This document shows, one piece after another, positions 53,054 through 61,136 of a DNA stretch of 64,000 nt. Source of the stretch: Thalassospira sp. TSL5-1 (lineage in GTDB: Bacteria; Pseudomonadota; Alphaproteobacteria; Rhodospirillales; Thalassospiraceae); assembly GCF_001907695.1 (NCBI RefSeq), contig NZ_KV880643.1, forward strand, positions 62,001 through 126,000. Direction: 5' to 3'. Below the pieces are notes generated by a model. The model did not search any database. It was not told the origin of the DNA and saw only the letters and a list, made by a program, of their open reading frames with translations. Every line of letters starts with the position of its first letter. Positions within the stretch are counted from its first letter, which is position 1. A program made the position numbers and the translations under genes.

Positions 53054-53083
53054 CGGGCCGCCTTTTGGGTGGCCCGCTTTTTT
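53054..53083 (+). terminator. Intrinsic terminator after the preTA-hydrolase operon
   Basis: CGGGCCGCC and GGTGGCCCG form a 9-bp stem with one wobble pair and a TTTTG loop, followed by CTTTTTTT. It also faces the convergent binding-protein gene. Confidence 0.85.
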
Positions 53084-53105
53084 ATGTCGTCCAATGCGGT
53101 CAGTT

Positions 53106-54041
53106 TTACGGCACGGTTGGCAGGTGGATTTCGGTCATTTCCATCAAACGACCCGTTTTTTCCAGCTCGGCGATAAAATGATTAAGCTGCGGCACGAGTT
53201 CCAGGCAGGGTGACTTGCGTGAAAACATGAACATGACCGGATTTTTGACCAGTGGGGTTTCTACCATATGTATTTGGTCGGCTATTCTGTCATTGGCGAT
53301 ATTTGCCAACCCGTCATATCGCCCCAGCATCACGTAATCGACGCGCTGATTGATCAATAAATCAAGAATGCGGTTGCCGGTGGGCGAGAAAATAATATCG
53401 AGATAATCCGTCGCATAGTGATCGAGGAAATCACCATAACTGCCACCCTGGGGCCGTGCCCCGCGACGATGGATCAAATCACGCACTTCATTGACGTCAA
53501 AGGTGTGACTGGCATTTTGAAACACCATAACGTCGTCAGAGGCAAAAGGCCGGGAATAGAGAAATTTTGCGTCGCGTTCCAGGGTAAAATAGGCCCCGGC
53601 CATGACGTCAATCTCGCCATTTGCCAGCATCAATATGCCGCGATTCCAGGGAATGCTCAGATCAATCTCCGCCTCAAGCTGGTTTTTGCCAGCAAATTCC
53701 TGCAAAATATCAACGCCAACACCCCGCGCGACTTTTCGGTCATCCAGATATGTGACCGGCTCCCACCCACCCGCACCGCTGGCACGTAGCTTTGTGCATT
53801 TTTCTGCATTTGGTCCCCGTCGTGTAGCGGTTATAACAGGCGGAGTGGGAACCGGGCGGACCTTGGCAATGCTGTCGGGGGAAAAGTAAGGGGGCGCGAC
53901 CTGTGTGGCTTTCGCGGCTGGGCGGGTGGTCGCCGTATGCCCCAAAGGCACTGTATTGGTGGTTTGCGCCGGTGCCGGTAACGCAAAGCTCAGCAGTGCT
54001 ACCGGCATCACTGCCAATATGAATTTACCCTTGGTTCCCAT
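53106..54041 (-). CDS. Orphan periplasmic substrate-binding protein (SBP family 3)
   Basis: The 311-residue protein has a signal peptide (KFILAVMPVALLSFALPAPAQ), then a linker of about 60 residues rich in Pro, Thr and Ala, followed by the family-3 binding fold: GGWEPVTYLDDRKVARGVGVDILQEFA, LANGEIDVMAGAYFTLERDAKF. It resembles amino-acid or signal-sensing binding proteins. No permease or ATPase is near it. It is convergent to the preTA operon and next to the AT-rich cassette. The ligand is unknown. The long low-complexity linker is unusual. Confidence 0.75.
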   Translation of the reverse strand: MGTKGKFILAVMPVALLSFALPAPAQTTNTVPLGHTATTRPAAKATQVAPPYFSPDSIAKVRPVPTPPVITATRRGPNAEKCTKLRASGAGGWEPVTYLDDRKVARGVGVDILQEFAGKNQLEAEIDLSIPWNRGILMLANGEIDVMAGAYFTLERDAKFLYSRPFASDDVMVFQNASHTFDVNEVRDLIHRRGARPQGGSYGDFLDHYATDYLDIIFSPTGNRILDLLINQRVDYVMLGRYDGLANIANDRIADQIHMVETPLVKNPVMFMFSRKSPCLELVPQLNHFIAELEKTGRLMEMTEIHLPTVP

Positions 54042-54350
54042 GCAGTCCTTACCCGCGCAATCTGAAGATCTTTATATCAGATTGGCACGATTTCGGGCAG
54101 AACAACTATGCAAAGGGAGGGGCGGGCGTGGATTTGGTTTTGATCTAACAGCTATTATGTCAGGTGTAGAGTTCAAATATTTTTGAAATATTTTTTGAAT
54201 TATGGATGTCGAATGTTTTCTTTGATGCGAGGTATTAATTTTTATCAATTATCTCACGTAGAATAAATTATATATAAAAATAAATAATTCATGTGAAGTG
54301 GGCGAGCGAGCGTGACGATTGATCCTTCAAAAGAGATGTTCTTAATTTTT
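54042..54350. other. AT-rich region between the binding protein and the two-gene cassette
   Basis: GC content falls sharply from about 54160 rightwards. There is an AATCTGA/TCAGATT inverted repeat with an 11-base spacer at 54059-54083, 18 bases upstream of the binding-protein start. A palindrome TTCAAA-TATT-TTTGAA lies at 54172. No ORF is convincing. The left boundary of the foreign-looking cassette lies here. Confidence 0.5.
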
Positions 54351-54974
54351 CTATTTATACCTATTTCTTTGGTTGTGCGTTTCTCTATATTCATCTTTGA
54401 TTCGAAGGATGAATAGTACTGTGAAGCACATGCGATAAAAGGTATATAGGGTTTCAATAAATGTGAATATGGAAATAAATATTAACGCTTTTGAGCATAT
54501 TATTTTTGAATAGTAAGTAATATTTTTTATGCTCTCTGTGGAGAGTGGTGTTTGCGATATTATGAATCTTGTGAATTCATTATGGATTGGGTCAAGTAGT
54601 TGGATGGAGAATATAATGATGCAAAAAATTGTTAGAGGGATGAAAAAAGAAACATTAGCTCTAAAGTAAGAGGATAGTGTTCCTAATCGCGAAATGTCGT
54701 CTCTATCCTCGGAGTAAACTGGATCTGGTAGTCCGCTTTTTATATCCGCAGCAACGGGAAACATTGCAGAGAATGAAAATCCAGCTAGGATTGACAGTGA
54801 AGTTATTATCGCAGAAATAGCCCCTTCTGAGAAATTGGTGAGAGTTAATGAAAGAATTAAGGCAATTGATGTCTGAGCGAAAAGTCTCGTCTTGTGACCT
54901 TCTGCTAATCCGCTTTGGGCATTAACATAGGTTGCATAGTGATCTTTAATTACTCTAAGGATACTCGTACTCAT
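54351..54974 (-). CDS. Four-pass membrane protein of an AT-rich two-gene cassette, unknown function
   Basis: The 207-residue protein has four hydrophobic segments at roughly residues 30-48, 50-73, 107-127 and 158-190, with short polar connections and a polar tail (IKDEYRETHNQRNRYK). I recognise no family. Its start overlaps the stop of the upstream 310-residue gene in ATGA, so the two are translationally coupled. Codon use is much AT-richer than in the surrounding pyrimidine genes. A small multi-pass membrane protein coupled to a soluble protein is a layout seen in several anti-phage systems (Kiwa, for example), but I cannot claim homology. Confidence 0.75.
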   Translation of the reverse strand: MSTSILRVIKDHYATYVNAQSGLAEGHKTRLFAQTSIALILSLTLTNFSEGAISAIITSLSILAGFSFSAMFPVAADIKSGLPDPVYSEDRDDISRLGTLSSYFRANVSFFIPLTIFCIIIFSIQLLDPIHNEFTRFIISQTPLSTESIKNITYYSKIICSKALIFISIFTFIETLYTFYRMCFTVLFILRIKDEYRETHNQRNRYK

Positions 54975-55903
54975 TGCCTTAGGCCCGGGGTAACGATCTC
55001 GTTCAAGACTCGCAACATTTCAACGCGCACCTGATTCTGATAGGGCAGTCCATTCGCATCTACAGTAGCTTTTAGCGGGAATTTTGTAGCGAATTTACTG
55101 TCACCTAACAAATATACAGTGTGTTTGCTTCCATTGTGGCTCATCAGAAGCGAACAACCTTGTATATCATCATCATCTATTTCTAATATTTCGCCATTGT
55201 TCATCAATTTAGCTAGTGCACCTTTGCGCGCTGCTTTGTCTCCTTTTATTTGTGCAAGAGTTTGTTTGACATCATCTCCAAAGTCATCCCCATAGTCAGC
55301 TCTCTTAATAGAAATCATGGCACTAGAAGAAAAGATAGTAGGGCCTCCTGCTCTCGCGTTCGGGCGACGAATATTAACTTTTAATTCAACTGGTTCACCA
55401 TCACCTATCTCGTGACGTATACTTGTAAAAGTACGAGACGTTATCTTGTATTCGTTATTCCGCAGTAGATGTTGAAAGCAACGCTTTATTCCGTCATAAT
55501 CGCCATAATTTCCAGTATATTGGGTTCCAATTAAAATTTTTCCATCTCGACGGTAATCAACTAAGTAGCAAAACTTGCGAAGGTTTAAGCTTTCAGGGTC
55601 TATTCTGCCTACTTTGGAGTTTCTGTATTCTTGCCCATAGTAAGCTCCTTCGAAACAACCAAAGTGGGTGTTTTCTTTTATTTCTTCATGGCTTATGAAT
55701 GGCACATTTTCTCCTCTTTTTACTTTTTCAATTTCGGCCAAATCGTTAAGATCAACAGGATCTATTTTTTTAATGTGGTTAACAATCTTATTGAATTCTT
55801 GTTTTGTGAATCCTGTGTCTTCTGCGTCAGGTTCTGATTTTCGTTGTTTTACAAGGTAGTGAAAAGATGCGGAAATTTGAGTTGATCTGTTGCGTTTTGC
55901 CAT
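54971..55903 (-). CDS. 310-residue soluble protein of an AT-rich two-gene cassette, unknown function
   Basis: The protein is hydrophilic and has no signal peptide. It begins MAKRNRSTQISASFHYLVKQ, has a charged region, a Tyr/Gly-rich stretch (GTQYTGNYGDYDGIKR), RRPNARAGG, an acidic cluster EIDDDDIQG and ends LNEIVTPGLRQ. I recognise no catalytic motif or family. It is first of the pair, four bases overlapping the membrane-protein gene. AT-rich codons and a position between pyrimidine catabolic genes suggest horizontal gain. Its role could be sensor or effector with a membrane partner; this is inference only. Confidence 0.7.
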   Translation of the reverse strand: MAKRNRSTQISASFHYLVKQRKSEPDAEDTGFTKQEFNKIVNHIKKIDPVDLNDLAEIEKVKRGENVPFISHEEIKENTHFGCFEGAYYGQEYRNSKVGRIDPESLNLRKFCYLVDYRRDGKILIGTQYTGNYGDYDGIKRCFQHLLRNNEYKITSRTFTSIRHEIGDGEPVELKVNIRRPNARAGGPTIFSSSAMISIKRADYGDDFGDDVKQTLAQIKGDKAARKGALAKLMNNGEILEIDDDDIQGCSLLMSHNGSKHTVYLLGDSKFATKFPLKATVDANGLPYQNQVRVEMLRVLNEIVTPGLRQ

Positions 55904-55986
55904 TTTTCTAACTTATGTAACTGACGATTTTCCAAAATTATATCGATACTAGATTTTTCTCAATATTTTTCAATTCATCTATGAAA

Positions 55987-56637
55987 TCATTCTTTTCGTA
56001 GACCAACCCCCCTCAAAATAATCCGCACCACATTCTCCTTGGCTTCCGCAAATTGTGCATCACTCAACGGCTGGTTGTCATTGAAAATTTCGATCTGGCT
56101 GGAAAAGTCGGCATAGTGTTGGGTGGTGGCGAAGATCATGTACATCAGGCTGTAGGGTTCAACATTGTCCATTTTGCCTTCCGCGATCCAGCGGCGGATG
56201 ATGCGGACCCGGCCATCAAGCCAGTCCTTGACCGTGGTCGAGATATAATCGGACGAGAATTTGGCCCCACGGACGATTTCGTGCGCCCAGACGCGCGAGC
56301 CATAGGGGGTGCTGCGCGAGAGGTCCATTTTTGCCTCGATATAGCCGCGCAGGATGGTGGCGGGGTCGGTGGTGTTTTCAAATGTCATCGCGGCTTCCAG
56401 CCATTGCGAACAGACATTTTCGATCACGCGGCGATAAAGTGCCTCTTTGGTGGCGAAGTAATAATGGACATTGGCCTTGGGGACATTGGCGACCTCGGCA
56501 ATGCGGGCGGTTGTGGCTCCCTTGAAGCCGAAATCGGCGAAAACGCGCTCGGCCGCGGCAAGAATCTGGACTTCATTTTCCTGGCGAATGGCGGCCTTGT
56601 GTGCGCCGTTGGCCGGTTTGGCGAGTGCGGTGGTCAT
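55987..56637 (-). CDS. rutR: TetR-family regulator of pyrimidine catabolism, RutR-like
   Basis: The 216-residue protein has a TetR helix-turn-helix (ILAAAERVFADFGFKGATTARIAEVANVPKANVHYYFATKEALY, residues about 25-69). Its C-terminal domain is that of RutR proteins (RVWAHEIVRGAKFSSDY, TTQHYADFSSQI). E. coli RutR senses uracil or thymine. A RutR-like box lies 40 bases upstream of the start, consistent with autoregulation, and another is upstream of preT. The gene is divergent from the aminotransferase operon. The AT-rich cassette lies directly downstream. Confidence 0.82.
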   Translation of the reverse strand: MTTALAKPANGAHKAAIRQENEVQILAAAERVFADFGFKGATTARIAEVANVPKANVHYYFATKEALYRRVIENVCSQWLEAAMTFENTTDPATILRGYIEAKMDLSRSTPYGSRVWAHEIVRGAKFSSDYISTTVKDWLDGRVRIIRRWIAEGKMDNVEPYSLMYMIFATTQHYADFSSQIEIFNDNQPLSDAQFAEAKENVVRIILRGVGLRKE

Positions 56638-57068
56638 AACCCCTGTCCCTTGTCCCGTTCTTTGTATGTATTTATCTTGACCGTTTGGTCAGGTTAAAAT
56701 AGTCTCTGTGTTAACAGCTAAAAATCAAGCTGAAATTTGCCGGGTACTTTACCATCGGGTCTTGAAGGCGCAAGTGCGTCGGGCAGGCAAGGTGCGATAG
56801 TCAACCGGTAAAGAATAATCAATACAGGGATCGCTTCGATGTCATGCTCATACGGGTTTGTTGTGCGAAATCGGTACTGACAGCTGCAGTCATTGTGCTG
56901 TAGTTTTTCGTGTCTGTATCGCAGACCATGCGATGTGCGACGTGATTCTGTATCTGGTTGGCAGATGGGTGTTTCTGTTTGCCTTTATGCCGGATAAGCC
57001 AAGATCGACGACGTGATCTGGTGCGAAACCACCAGAAGAGCCAAACCGGGTTCGGGAGACCTGATAAA
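56638..57068. other. Divergent regulatory region between rutR and the aminotransferase gene
   Basis: The 431-base gap holds the RutR-like box at 56677 near rutR. In the plus direction, TTGACC of the box followed after 17 bases by TAGTCT could serve as a promoter. The rest shows no second box, hairpin or ORF I would support. Confidence 0.5.
56677..56692. promoter_or_regulatory. RutR-like operator upstream of rutR
   Basis: TTGACCGTTTGGTCAG matches the RutR consensus TTGACCAnnTGGTCAA at 12 of 14 defined positions and is nearly symmetric. It shares the flanking pattern (ATC before it and G after it) with the box upstream of preT. Confidence 0.7.
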
Positions 57069-58400
57069 ATGACTGCCGCCACTTCAAACAACCGCCCCAA
57101 TGATTTGTCTGCGTTCTGGATGCCCTTTACGGCCAATCGCCAGTTCAAGCAGGCACCACGCATGCTGGTTTCGGCCGAAGGCATGTATTACACCACCGAT
57201 GACAATCGCCAGATCCTGGACGGGACGGCGGGGCTTTGGTGCTGTAATGCCGGGCATAAGCGTGCCAAAATCAATGAAGCCGTTCGCGCTCAGCTTGAAG
57301 AGCTGGATTATGCCCCGGCCTTTCAGATGGGGCATCCCAAGGCGTTTGAACTGGCAACCCGCCTGGCACAATTGATGCCCGGTGATTTGAACCATGTGTT
57401 CTATACCAATAGCGGCTCGGAATCGGTTGAAACCGCCCTTAAAATTGCCATTGCCTATCATCGTGCCCGGGGCGAGGGCCAGCGCACCCGCCTGATCGGG
57501 CGGGAACGCGGCTATCACGGCGTGAATTTTGGTGGTATTTCGGTCGGCGGTATTCCCACCAACCGCAAAACATTTGGCACCATGCTGGGTGGGGTTGATC
57601 ATATCCGCCATACGCATTTGCCCGAAGAAAACAAATTTGTTCGTGGGGAGCCGGAAAACGGCGCCTGGCTGGCCGATGATCTGGAACGTTTGTGCGCCCT
57701 GCATGACCCGTCCACCATCGCCGCCGTGATTGTCGAGCCGGTGGCAGGCTCCACTGGCGTTCTGATCCCGCCGCAGGGTTATTTGAAACGTTTGCGCGAA
57801 ATTTGCACCAAACACGGCATTTTGCTGATTTTTGATGAAGTCATCACTGGCTTTGGCCGTATCGGCACCCCGTTTGCCGTGGATTATTTTGGTGTACAGC
57901 CCGACATGGTGACAACCGCCAAGGGCCTGACCAACGGCACCATTCCGATGGGCGCGGTTTTTGCAACTGATGCCATTCATGATGCCTTCATGACCGGCCC
58001 GGAAAACATGATCGAGCTTTTCCACGGTTATACCTATTCTGGCAACCCGGTGGCCTGTGCGGCGGGCCTTGCAACGCTTGAGATTTACGAGGAAGAAGGC
58101 CTGCTGACTCGTGGGGCCGAATTGGGCAAATATTGGGAAGATGCGGTGCATAGCCTGTCCGATTTGCCGCATGTGAAGGATATTCGCAATCTGGGCCTGA
58201 TTGGCGCAATCGAGCTTGAAAGCATTGAAGGCATGCCGACCAAGCGGGCATTTTCGGCCTTTTTGCAGGCGTTTGAAAAGGGCATTCTGATCCGCACGAC
58301 GGGCGATATCATTGCGCTGTCGCCGCCCCTGATCATTGAAAAATCCCATATCGATGAACTGTTCGGCACCTTGCGCGACGTTCTGAAGAATCTTGACTGA
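57069..58400 (+). CDS. Omega-amino acid:pyruvate aminotransferase (beta-alanine/beta-aminoisobutyrate type)
   Basis: ATG 57069 follows GGGAGA; longer frames from 56958 add a non-homologous leader. The 443-residue class-III enzyme has NHVFYTNSGSESVETALK, HGVNFGG, IFDEVITGFGRIG and the PLP Lys285 in TTAKGLTNG. It would move the amino group of beta-alanine or beta-aminoisobutyrate, formed by beta-ureidopropionase, to pyruvate. The products are malonate or methylmalonate semialdehyde. It is followed after 21 bases by the matching semialdehyde dehydrogenase gene. Confidence 0.9.
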   Translation: MTAATSNNRPNDLSAFWMPFTANRQFKQAPRMLVSAEGMYYTTDDNRQILDGTAGLWCCNAGHKRAKINEAVRAQLEELDYAPAFQMGHPKAFELATRLAQLMPGDLNHVFYTNSGSESVETALKIAIAYHRARGEGQRTRLIGRERGYHGVNFGGISVGGIPTNRKTFGTMLGGVDHIRHTHLPEENKFVRGEPENGAWLADDLERLCALHDPSTIAAVIVEPVAGSTGVLIPPQGYLKRLREICTKHGILLIFDEVITGFGRIGTPFAVDYFGVQPDMVTTAKGLTNGTIPMGAVFATDAIHDAFMTGPENMIELFHGYTYSGNPVACAAGLATLEIYEEEGLLTRGAELGKYWEDAVHSLSDLPHVKDIRNLGLIGAIELESIEGMPTKRAFSAFLQAFEKGILIRTTGDIIALSPPLIIEKSHIDELFGTLRDVLKNLD

Positions 58401-58421
58401 ATTTGCACGGAAAGAAGAGTT

Positions 58422-59918
58422 ATGAAACGTATTGAACATATTTTTGGCGGCGAACATACCCGTGGCGAGAGCACACGGACCGGCGCCATCTTCAATCCTG
58501 CAACCGGGGAGCAGACGGGCGAAGTGGTGCTGGCATCGGAAGCCGATGTAAACACCGTTGTTGCCACCGCCAAGGCCGCGTTTGAAAGCTGGTCGGCAAC
58601 ATCGCCTGCCAAACGTGCCCAGGTGATGTTTGCCTATAAGGCCCTGCTGGAAAAACGCGCCGATGACATTGCCAGTACCATTTCGGCCGAACATGGCAAA
58701 ACCCACCCCGATGCGCTGGGCGAAGTGGCCCGTGCGCTGGAAGTGGTGGAATTTGCCTGTGGCATTCCGCATTTGCTGAAAGGTGATTTCAGCCGCAATG
58801 TTGCAACTTCGGTCGATGCCTGTGCTGACCGCCATGCCCTGGGCGTTGTTGCCGGGATTACCCCGTTCAACTTCCCGACAATGGTGCCGTTATGGATGAT
58901 CCCGATGGCAATTGCGTGCGGCAATACCTTTGTTTTGAAACCGTCGGAACGTGATCCGTCGGCGGCCAATCTGGTGGTGGAACTGCTCCATGAAGCCGGT
59001 TTGCCAAAGGGCGTTTGCAACGTTTTGCATGGGGATAAGGTTGCGGTTGATGGCTTGCTGCATCACCCGGATGTGCAGGCGATCAGCTTTGTTGGCTCCA
59101 CCCCGATTGCCGAATATGTTTACAAAACCGGTACGGCCAATGGCAAACGGGTGCAGGCACTGGGCGGTGCCAAAAACCACATGATCATTATGCCTGATGC
59201 CGATATTGACCAGGCCGTCGATGCCCTGATGGGGGCTGGTTACGGTGCGGCGGGCGAACGCTGCATGGCAGTCTCGGTTGCCGTCCCGGTGGGCGAAGAA
59301 ACGGCGGACCGTTTGGTCAAGGCGCTGGCACCGAAGGTGGCCGCGCTTAAAATCGGCCCTTCGACCGACACGGATGCCGAAATGGGCCCGGTGATTACCG
59401 AGGCGCATAAGAACAAGGTGCTGGGTTATATCGATGCCGGTGTCAAGGAAGGCGCGGAACTGGTTGTTGATGGCCGTGGATTTAAGCTGCAGGGCTATGA
59501 AAACGGCTATTTCATTGGCGGTTCCCTTTTTGACCGCGTCACCCCGGACATGTCGATTTATACTGACGAAATTTTTGGCCCGGTTCTGTCGGTTGTGCGG
59601 GCGGACAGCTATGACACAGCGGTTGATCTGATCAACAAGCACGAATATGGCAATGGCACCGCGATTTTCACCCGCGATGGCGATGCGGCGCGCAACTTTG
59701 TCGATCGTATCCAGGTGGGCATGGTGGGTGTGAATGTGCCCATTCCGGTGCCGGTCGGCTATCACAGCTTTGGTGGCTGGAAACGGTCGATTTTCGGATC
59801 ACACGGAATTTACGGCCCCGAAGCAGTGCATTTTTATACCAAGCTGAAAACCGTTACCATGCGCTGGCCGACAGGCATTCGCGCCGGTGCGGAATTCAAC
59901 TTCCCGTCCAACGGGTAA
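58422..59918 (+). CDS. mmsA: CoA-acylating methylmalonate-semialdehyde dehydrogenase
   Basis: The 498-residue aldehyde-dehydrogenase-fold enzyme has KTHPDALGEV, GITPFNFPTMVPLWM and catalytic Cys281 in GERCMAVSVAVPVG. In the usual general-base segment it has GGAKNH instead of the Glu of ordinary aldehyde dehydrogenases, the mark of CoA-acylating (MmsA/IolA) enzymes. It converts malonate or methylmalonate semialdehyde to acetyl- or propionyl-CoA with loss of CO2. This completes the pyrimidine route after the aminotransferase. Confidence 0.92.
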   Translation: MKRIEHIFGGEHTRGESTRTGAIFNPATGEQTGEVVLASEADVNTVVATAKAAFESWSATSPAKRAQVMFAYKALLEKRADDIASTISAEHGKTHPDALGEVARALEVVEFACGIPHLLKGDFSRNVATSVDACADRHALGVVAGITPFNFPTMVPLWMIPMAIACGNTFVLKPSERDPSAANLVVELLHEAGLPKGVCNVLHGDKVAVDGLLHHPDVQAISFVGSTPIAEYVYKTGTANGKRVQALGGAKNHMIIMPDADIDQAVDALMGAGYGAAGERCMAVSVAVPVGEETADRLVKALAPKVAALKIGPSTDTDAEMGPVITEAHKNKVLGYIDAGVKEGAELVVDGRGFKLQGYENGYFIGGSLFDRVTPDMSIYTDEIFGPVLSVVRADSYDTAVDLINKHEYGNGTAIFTRDGDAARNFVDRIQVGMVGVNVPIPVPVGYHSFGGWKRSIFGSHGIYGPEAVHFYTKLKTVTMRWPTGIRAGAEFNFPSNG

Positions 59919-59923
59919 CAGGC

Positions 59924-59959
59924 AGGCGTGGCCCCATACGGGCCGCGCCTCTTTATTTT
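59924..59959 (+). terminator. Terminator-like hairpin after mmsA
   Basis: AGGCGTGGCCC and GGGCCGCGCCT pair over 11 bp with one wobble and a short loop, followed by CTTTATTTT. It may terminate or attenuate between mmsA and the downstream ureidopropionase operon. Confidence 0.7.
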
Positions 59960-60103
59960 GTGCCGGGTCCATGTGCGGTTCGGTGCTGAAATATACCGGT
60001 TTTCGCCCTTAACGGCGTTTCGGGGCGGAAACCAATACAAGCGTTCACATCCAGATCGGTAAAAACCGGCAGGAACGCATACATTATCAAGGAGGTATCT
60101 CGC

Positions 60104-60970
60104 ATGTCGATGCTGAGAGGCGGGCTGATTCAAATGTCCTTGAAGGGCAGCACGGATCAGTCACCCGAAGAAATTCGCCAGGCCATGATCGAGGCGCATC
60201 TGCCTTATATCGAGGAAGCTGGCAAAAAAGGCGTACAGGTCCTGTGTTTTCAGGAAGTGTTTACCCAGCCCTATTTCTGCCCGAGCCAGGATGCCAAATG
60301 GTACGCGGCGGCAGAGAAAATTCCCGACGGGCCGACCACACAACTCATGTGTGAGTTGGCGGCCAAACATAAAATGGTGATTGTCGTTCCGATTTATGAG
60401 GAAGACATTACAGGGGTTTATTACAACACCGCCGCCGTGATTGATGCCGATGGCACCTATTTGGGTAAATATCGTAAAACCCATATTCCCCAGGTGGCCG
60501 GTTTTTGGGAAAAATTCTTTTTCAAACCGGGTGCCTCCAACTGGCCGGTCTTTGAAACCCAATATTGCAAATTGGGCGTTTACATTTGTTATGACCGCCA
60601 CTTCCCCGAAGGCTGGCGTGCCCTGGCGCTGAATGGCGCGGAATATATCGTTAACCCGTCGGCCACGGTGGCCGGGGTTTCGGAATATATCTGGAAGCTG
60701 GAACAACCGGCCTCGGCCGTTGCCAATGGCTGCTATATTGGTGCGATCAACCGGGTCGGCCGCGAACAGCCCTGGGATATTGGCGAGTTTTACGGGCAAA
60801 GCTACTTTGTCAATCCGCGTGGCGTGATTGAAAAGGAAGCCTCGCGCGATCAGGACGAACTGATTGTTCATGACATGGACATGGCGCTGGTGCGTGAAGC
60901 CCGCAATAACTGGCAGTTTTTCCGCGACCGTCGGCCATCCACCTATACCCGTTTAACCGACGGCAACTGA
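60104..60970 (+). CDS. Beta-ureidopropionase, nitrilase (carbon-nitrogen hydrolase) family
   Basis: The 288-residue protein has the nitrilase triad Glu51 (LCFQEVF), Lys125 (GKYRKTHIP) and Cys162 (YICYDRHFPEGWR). Its core (NPSATVAGVSEYIWKLEQPA, INRVG) resembles eukaryotic beta-ureidopropionase UPB1. AAGGAGGT lies upstream of ATG 60104. It should hydrolyse N-carbamoyl-beta-alanine to beta-alanine, CO2 and ammonia, for the aminotransferase. It is the second enzyme for this step in the window, beside the M20-type hydrolase at 51728. Confidence 0.9.
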   Translation: MSMLRGGLIQMSLKGSTDQSPEEIRQAMIEAHLPYIEEAGKKGVQVLCFQEVFTQPYFCPSQDAKWYAAAEKIPDGPTTQLMCELAAKHKMVIVVPIYEEDITGVYYNTAAVIDADGTYLGKYRKTHIPQVAGFWEKFFFKPGASNWPVFETQYCKLGVYICYDRHFPEGWRALALNGAEYIVNPSATVAGVSEYIWKLEQPASAVANGCYIGAINRVGREQPWDIGEFYGQSYFVNPRGVIEKEASRDQDELIVHDMDMALVREARNNWQFFRDRRPSTYTRLTDGN

Positions 60971-61136
60971 TCTTCAAAGGCGAACGCCCGCACGTTCGCC
61001 CGACTGCCCCGACCGGCACAGAGACCGCCCTATTACGCTAACCCCGTAACCAAGGCGGCCAAAAAACAAGCTGGCAGGGTTCAGGGCAATGTCCCTGAGG
61101 GAGGTTTTTGAGAGACATTCGATCAGGGGAACACCC

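Noticed and set aside
54083..54098. Sigma-54-like TGGCACG element
   Set aside because: The -12 half (TTGC) is missing at the required spacing.
54181..55975. Possible flanking direct repeats (AATATTTTT...AATT...ATG) around the two-gene cassette
   Set aside because: The match is imperfect and in AT-rich sequence, so chance similarity is likely; no integrase or tRNA target is present.
56819..57184. 121-codon minus-strand frame in the rutR-aminotransferase gap
   Set aside because: It overlaps the aminotransferase start, has no ribosome site and no family likeness.
57084..58835. 583-codon open frame on the minus strand opposite the aminotransferase and mmsA genes
   Set aside because: It is antisense to two clear enzymes, shows Arg/His/Gly-rich shadow composition and no family motif.
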